The notes: a model not told the origin generated them from the sequence alone. A DNA stretch of 7,145 nucleotides from Clostridiaceae bacterium (GCA_018378255.1 JAGZXV010000250.1:1-7145); one strand, 5' to 3'. Positions 1-6,197 are shown, counted from the first letter of the stretch. Numbers and translations are program-made.

Positions 1-285
1 AAGGTGATTGATCTGTATTACCTCCTGGAGGAAATCCTGTTTCGATTCAAAATATCCGTCCGCGTGCCTGTCCGCGATTGACCACAGGGAATCTCCCTTC
101 CCGACGCGGATGCTGGTGTAATATTTATAGACGACGTCCGGGGAAGCGTTCTCCGCTCTGACGATGAAGCTTCCGCCCGCCATGGACAGAGCAATGAGAA
201 CAGCTGCTGCAAAGAGAGACAGGCGGCGTCTGAGCTGCCGCTGTCTTCTGATCCGGTTCCTTCTGATTCTCTCTTCCGCCTTCAT
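1..285 (-). CDS. LysM-domain membrane-anchored protein, YneA-like position (partial, C-terminus off the window)
   Basis: The first 95 codons are in the window; the reading frame runs open off the left edge. The start is an ATG at 285-283 preceded by a strong GAGGAGGG site at 290-297. The protein opens with a very basic stretch (about residues 1-21, many Arg), then a hydrophobic segment (about 22-43) that acts as a membrane anchor or uncleaved signal. From about residue 53 comes a LysM-like peptidoglycan-binding domain, with the typical V-x-x-GDSLWSIA motif (GDSLWSIA at about 64-71) and a following helix ending in QINHL. It is transcribed divergently from lexA from a promoter carrying a LexA box. 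In Bacillus the same arrangement encodes YneA, a LysM cell-division inhibitor made during the SOS response. The same role here is inferred from domain and position, not proven. It could instead be a general wall-binding protein. Confidence 0.85.
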   Translation of the reverse strand, partial: MKAEERIRRNRIRRQRQLRRRLSLFAAAVLIALSMAGGSFIVRAENASPDVVYKYYTSIRVGKGDSLWSIADRHADGYFESKQDFLQEVIQINHL

Positions 286-340
286 AATTCCCTCCTCATT
301 TAAAAGTCATATTTTAAGAGCACACACCGAACAAACATTG

Positions 341-354
341 CGAACACACGTTCT
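341..354. promoter_or_regulatory. LexA (SOS) box 1
   Basis: CGAACACACGTTCT matches the Gram-positive LexA operator (CGAAC-N4-GTTCG) at all but the last base. It lies just downstream of the predicted start of the LysM-gene transcript, so bound LexA would act as a roadblock. A weaker half-site (CGAACAAACATTGC, 328-341) abuts it and I do not count it as a separate box. Confidence 0.8.
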
Positions 355-370
355 TTCTTTATGTACCTGA

Positions 371-399
371 ATTATATCGAACACAGCTTCGAATGTCAA
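371..399 (-). promoter_or_regulatory. Sigma-A promoter of the LysM gene
   Basis: Read on the minus strand, the -35 is TTGACA (399-394) and the -10 is TATAAT (376-371), separated by 17 bp. Both hexamers are perfect consensus. The predicted start is near 364, giving a leader of about 80 nt. Such a strong promoter with a LexA box in its spacer fits a gene silent until DNA damage. Confidence 0.8.
378..391. promoter_or_regulatory. LexA (SOS) box 2
   Basis: CGAACACAGCTTCG has both outer arms of the palindrome (CGAA and TTCG) with changes only near the centre. It sits exactly within the 17-bp spacer between the -35 and -10 of the minus-strand LysM-gene promoter, so LexA binding would occlude RNA polymerase. 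Confidence 0.75.
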
Positions 400-418
400 G
401 AGGAAAACGAGGAAAAAT

Positions 419-432
419 CGAACAGGTTTTCG
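419..432. promoter_or_regulatory. LexA (SOS) box 3
   Basis: CGAACAGGTTTTCG matches the LexA operator except for one central position. It lies about 10 bp upstream of the lexA -35 hexamer and is the nearest box to lexA, consistent with autoregulation. The spacing from box 2 (41 bp) and of box 2 from box 1 (37 bp) places three sites in a row between the divergent genes. Confidence 0.7.
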
Positions 433-442
433 GAATATGTGT

Positions 443-471
443 TTGCTTTTTTCGGTATGCTGTGTTATACT
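443..471 (+). promoter_or_regulatory. lexA promoter (extended -10)
   Basis: TTGCTT (443-448), a 17-bp spacer and TATACT (466-471). The -10 is preceded by TGT, forming an extended -10. The predicted start near 478 gives a leader of about 60 nt ending in the GAAGGAGG ribosome-binding site at 524-531. Confidence 0.7.
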
Positions 472-540
472 TTTTTCAATAGAAAAGAGGGAAACGAACG
501 GTTCCGCTCAAAGAAGAACCGCTGAAGGAGGATAAGATTT

Positions 541-1161
541 ATGGCACAGGGAAAGATCACTGCGAAGCAGCAGGAAATCCTTTCATTCATAAAGGAACGG
601 ATACTGGAGAAGGGATATCCGCCCGCGGTAAGGGAGATCTGTGAAGCAGTTCACCTGAAGTCCACCTCTTCTGTCCATTCACATCTGGAGACGCTGGAGA
701 AGAACGGTTTTATCCGGCGGGACCCCACCAAGCCGCGTGCGATTGAGATCTGTGATGACAGCTTTCAGGCCGTCAGATCGGAGATGGTCAGCCTGCCTGT
801 AGTCGGCAATGTCGCGGCAGGACAGCCCATTCTCGCGGAGGAAAATATTGAGAGCTATTTCCCGGTTCCCTCTGAATACGTCCCGAACGGAGAGCCTTCC
901 TTTATTCTGAAGGTCCGTGGAGACTCCATGGTGAATGCCGGAATCCGCAACGGGGATCAGATTTTTGTGCAGAGCTGTTCCAATGCGCGCAACGGGGATA
1001 TCGTTGTGGCTCTCATTGAAGATTCCGCCACGGTTAAGACCTTCTATCGGGAAAAGGGGCATATCCGTCTGCAGCCGGAGAATGACACCATGGATCCGAT
1101 TATTGTGAATGACTGCAGAGTTCTTGGTAAAGTGTTCGGCGTGTTCCGTATTTATAAATAA
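541..1161 (+). CDS. lexA: LexA repressor / self-cleaving SOS regulator
   Basis: A 206-residue protein of the usual length for LexA. Residues about 1-70 form the winged helix-turn-helix DNA-binding domain (opening KITAKQQEILSFI, with STSSVHSHLETLEKNGFI as the recognition region). The C-terminal S24-type peptidase domain carries the Ala93-Gly94 self-cleavage bond in VAAGQP, the nucleophile Ser129 in GDSM and the general base Lys166 in ATVKTFYR. The Ser-Lys spacing (37) equals that of E. coli LexA. Known role: represses DNA-damage genes and cleaves itself when RecA is activated. The ATG has a GAAGGAGG site 9 nt upstream. Three LexA boxes lie upstream, indicating autoregulation together with the divergent LysM gene. 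The last bases overlap the end of the convergent small gene on the other strand. Confidence 0.97.
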   Translation: MAQGKITAKQQEILSFIKERILEKGYPPAVREICEAVHLKSTSSVHSHLETLEKNGFIRRDPTKPRAIEICDDSFQAVRSEMVSLPVVGNVAAGQPILAEENIESYFPVPSEYVPNGEPSFILKVRGDSMVNAGIRNGDQIFVQSCSNARNGDIVVALIEDSATVKTFYREKGHIRLQPENDTMDPIIVNDCRVLGKVFGVFRIYK

Positions 1162-1397
1162 TGATCCCGGAGAGGAAAGAAGTAGGAAAGCTCACAGTCT
1201 TCCGCTATCCGGCGGCAGAGGTTGACCGTGCGTTCCATGATCGGTTCGATCATCTCCTCTTCTGCATCAATGCCCAGTATGGAAAGATCTTCCGTAATGC
1301 TGACAGAATGAACGCCTTCCATATTTCCCATCTGCGCCAGCAGCTCTCCCGCTGTTCCGGCATCCGGCAGATGGGATACATGATATTTTCTTAACAC
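1152..1397 (-). CDS. Small HMA-like (ferredoxin-fold) protein lacking the CxxC metal site
   Basis: An 81-residue product starting at GTG (1397-1395), with an AAAGGA ribosome-binding site (1411-1406) 8 nt upstream; no better ATG start exists near the N-terminus. The pattern fits the beta-alpha-beta-beta-alpha-beta order of heavy-metal-associated domains: strand KYHVSHL, helix TAGELLAQMGNMEGV, strand HSVSITED, strand LSILGID, helix EEEMIEPIMERTVNLCRRI, final strand. The G/N-x-x-GV-HSVS signature resembles HMA domains. The metal-binding MxCxxC loop is absent (PDAGT stands there), so copper or zinc carriage as in classical HMA proteins is doubtful. Only two cysteines are present (61 and 68), both outside that loop. 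Its 3' end overlaps the end of lexA by 10 bp, tail to tail. The family call is by pattern recognition and moderately sure; function unknown. Confidence 0.65.
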   Translation of the reverse strand: MLRKYHVSHLPDAGTAGELLAQMGNMEGVHSVSITEDLSILGIDAEEEMIEPIMERTVNLCRRIAEDCELSYFFPLRDHYL

Positions 1398-1438
1398 CGT
1401 CTTTTTCCTTTCTTCCTGTCTGGATCGGCTGTTGTCCG

Positions 1439-1468
1439 GAAGCGCCGGTAAACGGTACCGACCGCTTC
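1439..1468. repeat. Imperfect inverted repeat in the leader of the HMA-like gene
   Basis: GAAGCGCCGGT (1439-1449) and ACCGACCGCTTC (1457-1468) pair as GAAGCG with CGCTTC and CGGT with ACCG, with a small internal bulge and a 7-nt loop. No T-tract follows on either strand, so it is not a standard terminator. It lies in the 114-bp gap between the YitT gene and the HMA-like gene and may be a leader hairpin. Confidence 0.4.
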
Positions 1469-1471
1469 TCC

Positions 1472-1491
1472 TTATTTACAGTTATTTACAG
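1472..1491. repeat. Tandem 10-bp direct repeat
   Basis: TTATTTACAG occurs twice without a gap (1472-1481 and 1482-1491), just upstream of the HMA-like gene on the minus strand. It could be a pair of binding sites or simple slippage; nothing in the sequence decides. Confidence 0.5.
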
Positions 1492-1511
1492 CATTTCCAT
1501 TATTCCGGAAG

Positions 1512-2327
1512 TTAAACATGATAGGAAAGAGACGGTGCATTTTTATCCGTTTTTAGCACATAAGTCATCAGTGTTGCATATTCATTCTTATCAACAATGG
1601 TGATGATCTCTTTTCTCGGCTTTCCGTCATAAGCGCCGATTGCTTCATAGATTGTGGCGCCGCTGTGGAGGCGGTGAAGGATGAAATCTCTGATCTCTTC
1701 CTCGTGTTCAGAGATAATACAAACCCGTTTTTTGATGTTGAAACCGAAGATGAAATGATCCAGCACGATCCCATTTAAATATGTTCCCAGCACACTCAGC
1801 ACAACTGTTTTTTTATCATAAACCAGGGCGGAAGACAGGGCCACGCACATGCCGGACAGAGACATGGCTTTTCCTAAATCCATCCGCAGGAATTTGTTCA
1901 GGAACTTTGCCACAATATCCAGCCCGCCGGAAGAGGCATTCCGGTTAAATAAAAGGGCAAGCCCGATGCTCACCACAAAAATATAGCAGAGCACGTCCAG
2001 AAAGGCATCATTTGTGATGGATTGGTTGTCCGGAAAGATCATTTCAAAAACAGCCAATATGACCGGGAGCAGAAATGAAGTGTAGACCGTTTTGGCCCCG
2101 AATTCCCTGCCGATGAAAAGAAAGCCCAGAATCAGCAGAAACGCGTTCAGGACAAAGGTGATGGCTGATATTTTCAGGGGTATGAAGTTACCTAAAACGA
2201 TTGCTAAACCGGAAATACTGCCTACCGATACGTGGCTGGGAATTAAGAAGAAAAATACCGCTGCGGCCACTATAATTGTTGCAAAAGTAATGACAATAAA
2301 TTCTTTAACGGTTTCCCATTTTTTCAT
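1512..2327 (-). CDS. YitT family membrane protein (DUF161 + DUF2179)
   Basis: A 271-residue integral membrane protein. The start chosen is the ATG at 2327-2325 because a GGAGG site lies 7 nt upstream and the protein then begins MKKWETVKEF, typical of the family. A longer in-frame start would add 25 unlikely residues and begin inside the promoter region. Hydrophobic segments lie at about 9-29, 37-50, 52-73, 81-99, 110-128 and 154-195, with the conserved NRNASSGGLDIVAKFL loop at about 128-143. The C-terminal soluble DUF2179 domain (about 200-262) carries the GATIYEAIGAYDGKPRKEI signature. These are full-length features of the YitT/YebE/YvjA family, common in Firmicutes in several copies. Its biochemical role is not established; a transporter-like function is often assumed. 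It has its own promoter and no obvious partner among its neighbours. Confidence 0.92.
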   Translation of the reverse strand: MKKWETVKEFIVITFATIIVAAAVFFFLIPSHVSVGSISGLAIVLGNFIPLKISAITFVLNAFLLILGFLFIGREFGAKTVYTSFLLPVILAVFEMIFPDNQSITNDAFLDVLCYIFVVSIGLALLFNRNASSGGLDIVAKFLNKFLRMDLGKAMSLSGMCVALSSALVYDKKTVVLSVLGTYLNGIVLDHFIFGFNIKKRVCIISEHEEEIRDFILHRLHSGATIYEAIGAYDGKPRKEIITIVDKNEYATLMTYVLKTDKNAPSLSYHV

Positions 2328-2367
2328 GATTCGCCTCCGCGTGATTATTTTAAACCTAATAGAATCC

Positions 2368-2384
2368 GGCCTTTTGGAAAGGCC
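2368..2384. repeat. Small hairpin in the YitT gene leader
   Basis: GGCCTTT and AAAGGCC form a perfect 7-bp stem around a 3-nt loop in the 5' untranslated region of the YitT gene, about 10 nt after the predicted transcript start. No T-run follows on the minus strand, so it is unlikely to terminate. It may stabilise the mRNA 5' end. Confidence 0.4.
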
Positions 2385-2392
2385 CGTCTGGT

Positions 2393-2421
2393 ATTGTACC
2401 ATATGATGGGGGGAACTGCAA
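2393..2421 (-). promoter_or_regulatory. Promoter of the YitT gene
   Basis: On the minus strand TTGCAG (2421-2416), a 17-bp spacer and TACAAT (2398-2393) form a good sigma-A promoter. The predicted start is near 2386, giving a leader of about 60 nt that includes the hairpin at 2384-2368. Confidence 0.6.
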
Positions 2422-2560
2422 TTTGGGAATTAATTAGCCAATATCCCATCTATCAAACTATCGTCCCCTTCTTTACGGCGTTACTTTTTCCAACCACTTA
2501 AATAAAAATCCCCCCAATTTTAAAAGATCAAAAAAAATATCTATTCTCTTCATTCGCCGA

Positions 2561-2590
2561 TTGTGATAAACTTATAAAAGCAGGTATTGT
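2561..2590 (+). promoter_or_regulatory. Candidate promoter of the HPt / c-di-GMP operon
   Basis: TTGTGA (2561-2566) and TATTGT (2585-2590) with an 18-bp spacer. The hexamers are only moderately close to consensus, but this is the best pair upstream of the operon. The -10 overlaps the left arm of the inverted repeat that begins at 2581, so a protein bound there would interfere with initiation. Confidence 0.35.
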
Positions 2591-2612
2591 TTCCATATAG
2601 AAGGAATACCTG
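2581..2612. repeat. 8-bp inverted repeat (possible operator) upstream of the HPt gene
   Basis: CAGGTATT (2581-2588) and AATACCTG (2605-2612) are perfect inverted copies separated by 16 bp. The centre-to-centre distance of the arms is 24 bp, a little over two helical turns, which would suit a dimeric or tetrameric regulator. No T-tract follows, so it is not a terminator. Confidence 0.45.
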
Positions 2613-2676
2613 TATGTTACTAAGCTAATGAATAAAGGTTCAGGTTCATATAAATATCAGTGATAATAAGGAGAAG

Positions 2677-3039
2677 ATGATGAGAGAGAGTTTTAAGCAG
2701 GCATTAACGGGAATTGGTGTGGATGTAGACGGAAGTATCAGGCGTTTTTGCGGTAATGAAGGGCTGTATGAGAAGTTTTTATTTAAATTTCTGGCTGATG
2801 ATAATTTTAGTAAAGTGGCTCCGGCATTTGAAACCGGTGATTATGAGACAGCTTTAATTGCGGCGCATACACTGAAAGGTGTCAGCGCTAATTTAGGAAT
2901 TAACAATGTTTTTCAGGTTGCTTCTGAGATTGTCAATCTGATCCGGGCGGAAAAGTATGAAGACGCAAAGGATTTATATGGAGATTTTGAAAAAGCTTAT
3001 GAGGAGATTTACCAGCTAATAAAACAAGAGCAGGGGTGA
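2677..3039 (+). CDS. Stand-alone HPt (histidine phosphotransfer) domain protein
   Basis: A 120-residue protein made of a single HPt four-helix domain. The phospho-accepting His64 lies in the signature AAHTLKGVSANLG (62-74), followed by further amphipathic helices (VFQVASEIVNLIRA, DAKDLYGDFEKAYEEIYQLI). There are no membrane segments, so it is cytoplasmic. Two adjacent ATGs exist (2677 and 2680); AAGGAG at 2668-2673 is only 3 nt from the first but 6 nt from the second, so the true start may be 2680. The stop is 8 nt before the next gene's ATG, indicating one operon with translational coupling. Family knowledge: HPt proteins shuttle phosphoryl groups between the receiver domain of a hybrid kinase and another receiver. 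The obvious partner is the REC domain encoded next. No histidine kinase gene is in the window. Confidence 0.9.
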   Translation: MMRESFKQALTGIGVDVDGSIRRFCGNEGLYEKFLFKFLADDNFSKVAPAFETGDYETALIAAHTLKGVSANLGINNVFQVASEIVNLIRAEKYEDAKDLYGDFEKAYEEIYQLIKQEQG

Positions 3040-3047
3040 TAAAAAGT

Positions 3048-5960
3048 ATGAAAAGAGATACGATCATTATTGTAGATGATATGGAGATCAATCGTGCCAT
3101 ACTCCGGGGAGTTTTCGAAAAGGACTACAACCTGCTCGAGGCGGAGAATGGGAATCAGGCTCTTCTTCTGGTAGAACAATATCACAGCAATATTGCGGCC
3201 ATGCTTTTGGATCTGGTTATGCCTGTAAAAGACGGGTTTCAGGTGATGACGGAGCTGGGAAACAGCAACCGTCTGGCAGAATTTCCGGTTGTTGTTATAA
3301 CGGCAGAGGATTCCGCTGAAAGCGAAGTACAGGCTTTTGATTTGGGCGCATCCGATATCATTATGAAGCCTTTTGAGCCTCATGTGGTAAAACGGCGTGT
3401 GCAGAATATCATTGAACTGAATTTACATAAATTGAATCAGGATGAACTGATCGAGGAGCAGGCGGCAAAATTAAGAGAATCCAATGAAGTTATGATCGAT
3501 GCCCTGTCCTCCATCATCGAGTACAGGAGTGTGGAGACAGGACAGCATATTAAGCGTATCCGAATGTTTACCAAGATACTGCTGGAGGACGCGGCCCGCA
3601 GTTATCCGGAATTTGGTTTGACGGAGAGAAATATTGCGATCATAGTCAGCGCTTCTTCCATGCATGATATTGGAAAGATCGCCATCCCGGATTCCATTTT
3701 GAATAAACCGGGGCGTCTGACGCCGGAAGAGTTCGAAATCATGAAAACCCATTCCATTAAAGGGTGTGAGATGCTTGCTGGGCTGGACCGCATGAGCGAC
3801 CGGGAATATCTGCAATATGCCTATAATATCTGCCGTTACCATCATGAAAGATGGGACGGAAAAGGATATCCGGACGGGCTGAAAGGAGAAAGTATCCCCG
3901 TATGTGCCCAGGTGGTAGGAATAGCGGACTGTTACGATGCCCTGACTACCGACCGGGTTTACAAAAAGGCTCTTTCCCCGGAAGTTGCTTTTAACATGAT
4001 TTTGAATGGGGAATGTGGTTCATTTTCACCTAAGCTGCTGGAATGCTTTAAGAATGTACGGGTTACATTTGCCAATCTGTCTAAAGAATATGCGGATAAT
4101 AATCTTCAAAAGAGCGGAAACCAGACGCCGTCATTCAACATAAAAAATAACATCGATGATTCCCTGGATACGCTTCAGTTAGGACAGATGAAATATTTCA
4201 CCCTGCTGAGGTATATGGATTCTACGGTTATGGAGGTGGATCTGAATACAGGGCTGTATCATGTTGTTTATTTGTCAAATAAAGATTTTGAGCCGCTTAA
4301 AACGGGCAGCCGTTTTTCAGAATCCATACGCAGTTTTACGGACCAGGCGGTCCATCCTGACGACCGGGCGGAAATGAAGGCATTTCTGGATGATGATATG
4401 CCGGGATTTTTTGAGGCCGGTTATATGAAAAAGTCGAAAAAGTGCCGGGTTTACAATAAACAGCAGAGGCAGTATCTTTGGTGCGAGGTTACGGTTATGC
4501 GTATCGATACAGGCCATCCCCATCAGAGAAAGGCCGTATTAATATGGAAAGAACTGAACGAAGAGGTAATTCAGGCGGCGGAAATAGAGCTTTCCGGCTA
4601 TGAAGACAGCATTTTACAGAGCCTTTTGGGAGGCGTGCAGCAGTGTCTGAATGACCAGGGTTATACGATACTCCATGTGAATGAAGGATTTGCAGATTTA
4701 ATTGGCTACAGTGAACAGGAGATTCAGGAGAAATTCAATAACCAGTACATCAACCTGGTCTATCCTGCGGACCGTCAGGAACTCACCCGCCAGGTGAAGG
4801 AACAGTTAAAATGCGGCAATTCGGTGGAAGTGGAGTACCGGGTTACGGCAAAGGACGGCCGTGTTTTATGGATATTGGATAAAGGCCGGGTGGTGACGGG
4901 CAATGATGGAAGGGAGTATTTCATCAGTGTTTTGATCGATATTACCCAGTCTAAACATGCCCAGGAGGAACTTCGGCTGACATTGGAACGCCACAAGATC
5001 ATTATGGAACAGACCAATGATATCATCTTTGAATGGGATATTGTAAAAGATCAGGTCAGCTATTCTTCAAATTGGGAGAAAAAATTCGGCTATCAGCCTA
5101 TTAAAGATATGGCAAGCCAGAAAATCCCGGAAGTGTCCCACATTCATCCCGAAGAGCTGCCCAATCTCATCCAATTAATCAACGATATGGCATCGGGAGT
5201 GCCCTATAAGGAAATTGAATTCCGGGTGGCGGATATTAACGGGCGGTACCGCTGGTGCAAAATCCGTGCCGCATGCCAGTTTAATGATTTGGGCAAACCG
5301 TTTAAAGCAGTGGGCGTTATTATGGATATTGATAAAGAAAAACGAGCTTCTCAGGCGCTTCAGGATAAAGCGCAGAGGGATGAATTGACCAGGCTTTATA
5401 ACAGAAGTACGGCCCAAAGTGAGATTGACAGTTATTTTGAACAGAAAACAGCCAGCGAGCAGTCTGCATTTCTCATCATTGACGTGGATGATTTTAAAAA
5501 GATCAATGACTGTTATGGCCATATGTTTGGAGATACGGTTTTACAGAAGATAGCGGAAGAACTCCGCAGAATATTCCGCAGCGAAGATATAACGGCCAGA
5601 ATCGGCGGTGATGAATTCCTGATATTTATGAAGAATATTCCCAATGAAGAGAGCGCAACCAACCGTGCCCAGCGGATCATTGATTCATTTTGGCAGATGC
5701 AGCAGGATACTGGGGACCGGTGCCCGATCTCCGGCAGCATTGGTATAGCCTTCAGCCCAAGGGATGGGGAAGATTTTGAGGTGCTGTTCCAGCGCAGCGA
5801 TATAGCGCTTTATAGCGCTAAGTCCCAAGGTAAAAACCGCTATATGGTTTTTGACAAAGAGACCATGAACCGTCCTTTTGGAGTTTTAGAGAAACAGATA
5901 GTAGCCAATACCAGGATCGATTCTGATTATGACGGAGGTTTGGATACGGAAAAGATTTAA
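3048..5960 (+). CDS. REC - HD-GYP - PAS x3 - GGDEF bifunctional c-di-GMP signalling protein
   Basis: A 970-residue cytoplasmic protein. ATG 3048 is preferred over GTG 3036 (4 residues longer) because GGTGAT at 3035-3040 is a suitable ribosome-binding site and the product begins MKRDTIIIVDD, a typical receiver start. The REC domain (about 1-125) has Asp10/Asp11, phospho-acceptor Asp55, Thr85 and Lys107. The HD-GYP phosphodiesterase (about 145-345) has Glu163, His167, His206-Asp207, Lys210, His235, His265-His266, the GYP motif at 273-275 and Asp294, a full metal-ligand set. Three PAS-like domains follow (about 385-500, 518-636 and 648-764; the first is divergent). The GGDEF domain (about 775-935) has Asp812, Asn820, Asp829, GGDEF at 853-857 and an RSED inhibitory site at 844-847. 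Asp829 argues for c-di-GMP rather than GMP-AMP synthesis. Both synthesis and breakdown appear intact. Phosphorylation by the upstream HPt route is inferred. Confidence 0.93.
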   Translation: MKRDTIIIVDDMEINRAILRGVFEKDYNLLEAENGNQALLLVEQYHSNIAAMLLDLVMPVKDGFQVMTELGNSNRLAEFPVVVITAEDSAESEVQAFDLGASDIIMKPFEPHVVKRRVQNIIELNLHKLNQDELIEEQAAKLRESNEVMIDALSSIIEYRSVETGQHIKRIRMFTKILLEDAARSYPEFGLTERNIAIIVSASSMHDIGKIAIPDSILNKPGRLTPEEFEIMKTHSIKGCEMLAGLDRMSDREYLQYAYNICRYHHERWDGKGYPDGLKGESIPVCAQVVGIADCYDALTTDRVYKKALSPEVAFNMILNGECGSFSPKLLECFKNVRVTFANLSKEYADNNLQKSGNQTPSFNIKNNIDDSLDTLQLGQMKYFTLLRYMDSTVMEVDLNTGLYHVVYLSNKDFEPLKTGSRFSESIRSFTDQAVHPDDRAEMKAFLDDDMPGFFEAGYMKKSKKCRVYNKQQRQYLWCEVTVMRIDTGHPHQRKAVLIWKELNEEVIQAAEIELSGYEDSILQSLLGGVQQCLNDQGYTILHVNEGFADLIGYSEQEIQEKFNNQYINLVYPADRQELTRQVKEQLKCGNSVEVEYRVTAKDGRVLWILDKGRVVTGNDGREYFISVLIDITQSKHAQEELRLTLERHKIIMEQTNDIIFEWDIVKDQVSYSSNWEKKFGYQPIKDMASQKIPEVSHIHPEELPNLIQLINDMASGVPYKEIEFRVADINGRYRWCKIRAACQFNDLGKPFKAVGVIMDIDKEKRASQALQDKAQRDELTRLYNRSTAQSEIDSYFEQKTASEQSAFLIIDVDDFKKINDCYGHMFGDTVLQKIAEELRRIFRSEDITARIGGDEFLIFMKNIPNEESATNRAQRIIDSFWQMQQDTGDRCPISGSIGIAFSPRDGEDFEVLFQRSDIALYSAKSQGKNRYMVFDKETMNRPFGVLEKQIVANTRIDSDYDGGLDTEKI

Positions 5961-6011
5961 ATTCCGGGCTCGTCACAGCAGACAGAAACAAATAAATATC
6001 GTAAACAGAAT

Positions 6012-6080
6012 GCGGCAAAAGTCCGGCTGTTTCCATTTCCCAGTTATTCTGGCAAATGGAGGCGGCCGGACTTTTGCCGC
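6012..6080 (+). repeat. 69-nt near-perfect hairpin after the c-di-GMP operon (terminator or repeated palindromic element)
   Basis: GCGGCAAAAGTCCGGC (6012-6027) pairs perfectly with its reverse complement at 6065-6080. The inner bases continue the stem: 6028-6038 with 6054-6064 (three G-U pairs), one C-C mismatch, then CCAG (6040-6043) with CTGG (6049-6052) around a 5-nt loop. That gives 31 pairs and one mismatch. The three G-U pairs hold only in plus-strand RNA, so that strand seems to be the one under constraint. AAAA and TTTT flank the inner GC-rich stem, so it could terminate transcription 50-110 nt after the operon's stop codon, although the T-run is short and itself inside the stem. It could equally be one copy of a dispersed palindromic repeat. 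Confidence 0.8.
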
Positions 6081-6145
6081 GCTTATCCGGATATGGTAAA
6101 ATTTGGAAATAGTTCCTCCTATTGACCCAGTATTGGTTAAGCGTT

Positions 6146-6154
6146 TGTTATAGT
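6146..6154 (+). promoter_or_regulatory. Candidate extended -10 promoter of the recombinase gene
   Basis: TGTTATAGT combines a TG extension with a TATAGT -10. No good -35 exists at 16-18 bp; TTGACC at 6122-6127 is 21 bp away. The predicted start near 6161 gives a short leader before the AAGGGAG ribosome-binding site at 6182-6188. Confidence 0.35.
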
Positions 6155-6197
6155 ATTAAATGGGCATACTAAAGAAAAATGAAGGGAGCAGAAGACT

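Larger units (their letters stand above)
2422..2676. other. AT-rich intergenic region between the divergent YitT and HPt genes
   Basis: Together with the promoter-leader segment of the YitT gene, this makes a 349-bp gap without a gene (2328-2676). I see no tRNA or other RNA gene, and no c-di-GMP riboswitch core. A C-rich tract followed by A/T runs is present near 2507-2545. The right half holds a weak promoter candidate and an inverted repeat, listed separately. The base composition is clearly more AT-rich than the lexA side. Confidence 0.6.

Noticed and set aside
499..521. CGGTTC/GAACCG hairpin in the lexA leader
   Set aside because: Only 6 bp with an 11-nt loop and no terminator features. 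The nearby CGAACGGTTCCG looks like a LexA box but has the wrong arm spacing.
679..1062. Open frames opposite lexA, opposite the c-di-GMP gene (for example 3471-3845 and 5175-5522 minus) and opposite the YitT gene (2092-2406 plus)
   Set aside because: They lie fully or almost fully antisense to well-recognised genes and have no recognisable domains; best read as chance frames.
2328..2402. Longer start for the YitT protein (25 extra residues)
   Set aside because: The extension is Arg/Lys-rich without family resemblance, begins within the promoter, and the downstream ATG at 2327 has a well-placed GGAGG.
2422..2676. c-di-GMP riboswitch ahead of the c-di-GMP operon
   Set aside because: I found no GEMM-I core (the conserved CACAGGGCAAACC-like and GGGACGCAAAGCC-like segments) and no equivalent GEMM-II pattern by eye.
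6122..6127. TTGACC as the -35 of the recombinase promoter
   Set aside because: It is 21 bp from the TATAGT -10, too far for sigma-A; the extended -10 alone is the more likely element.
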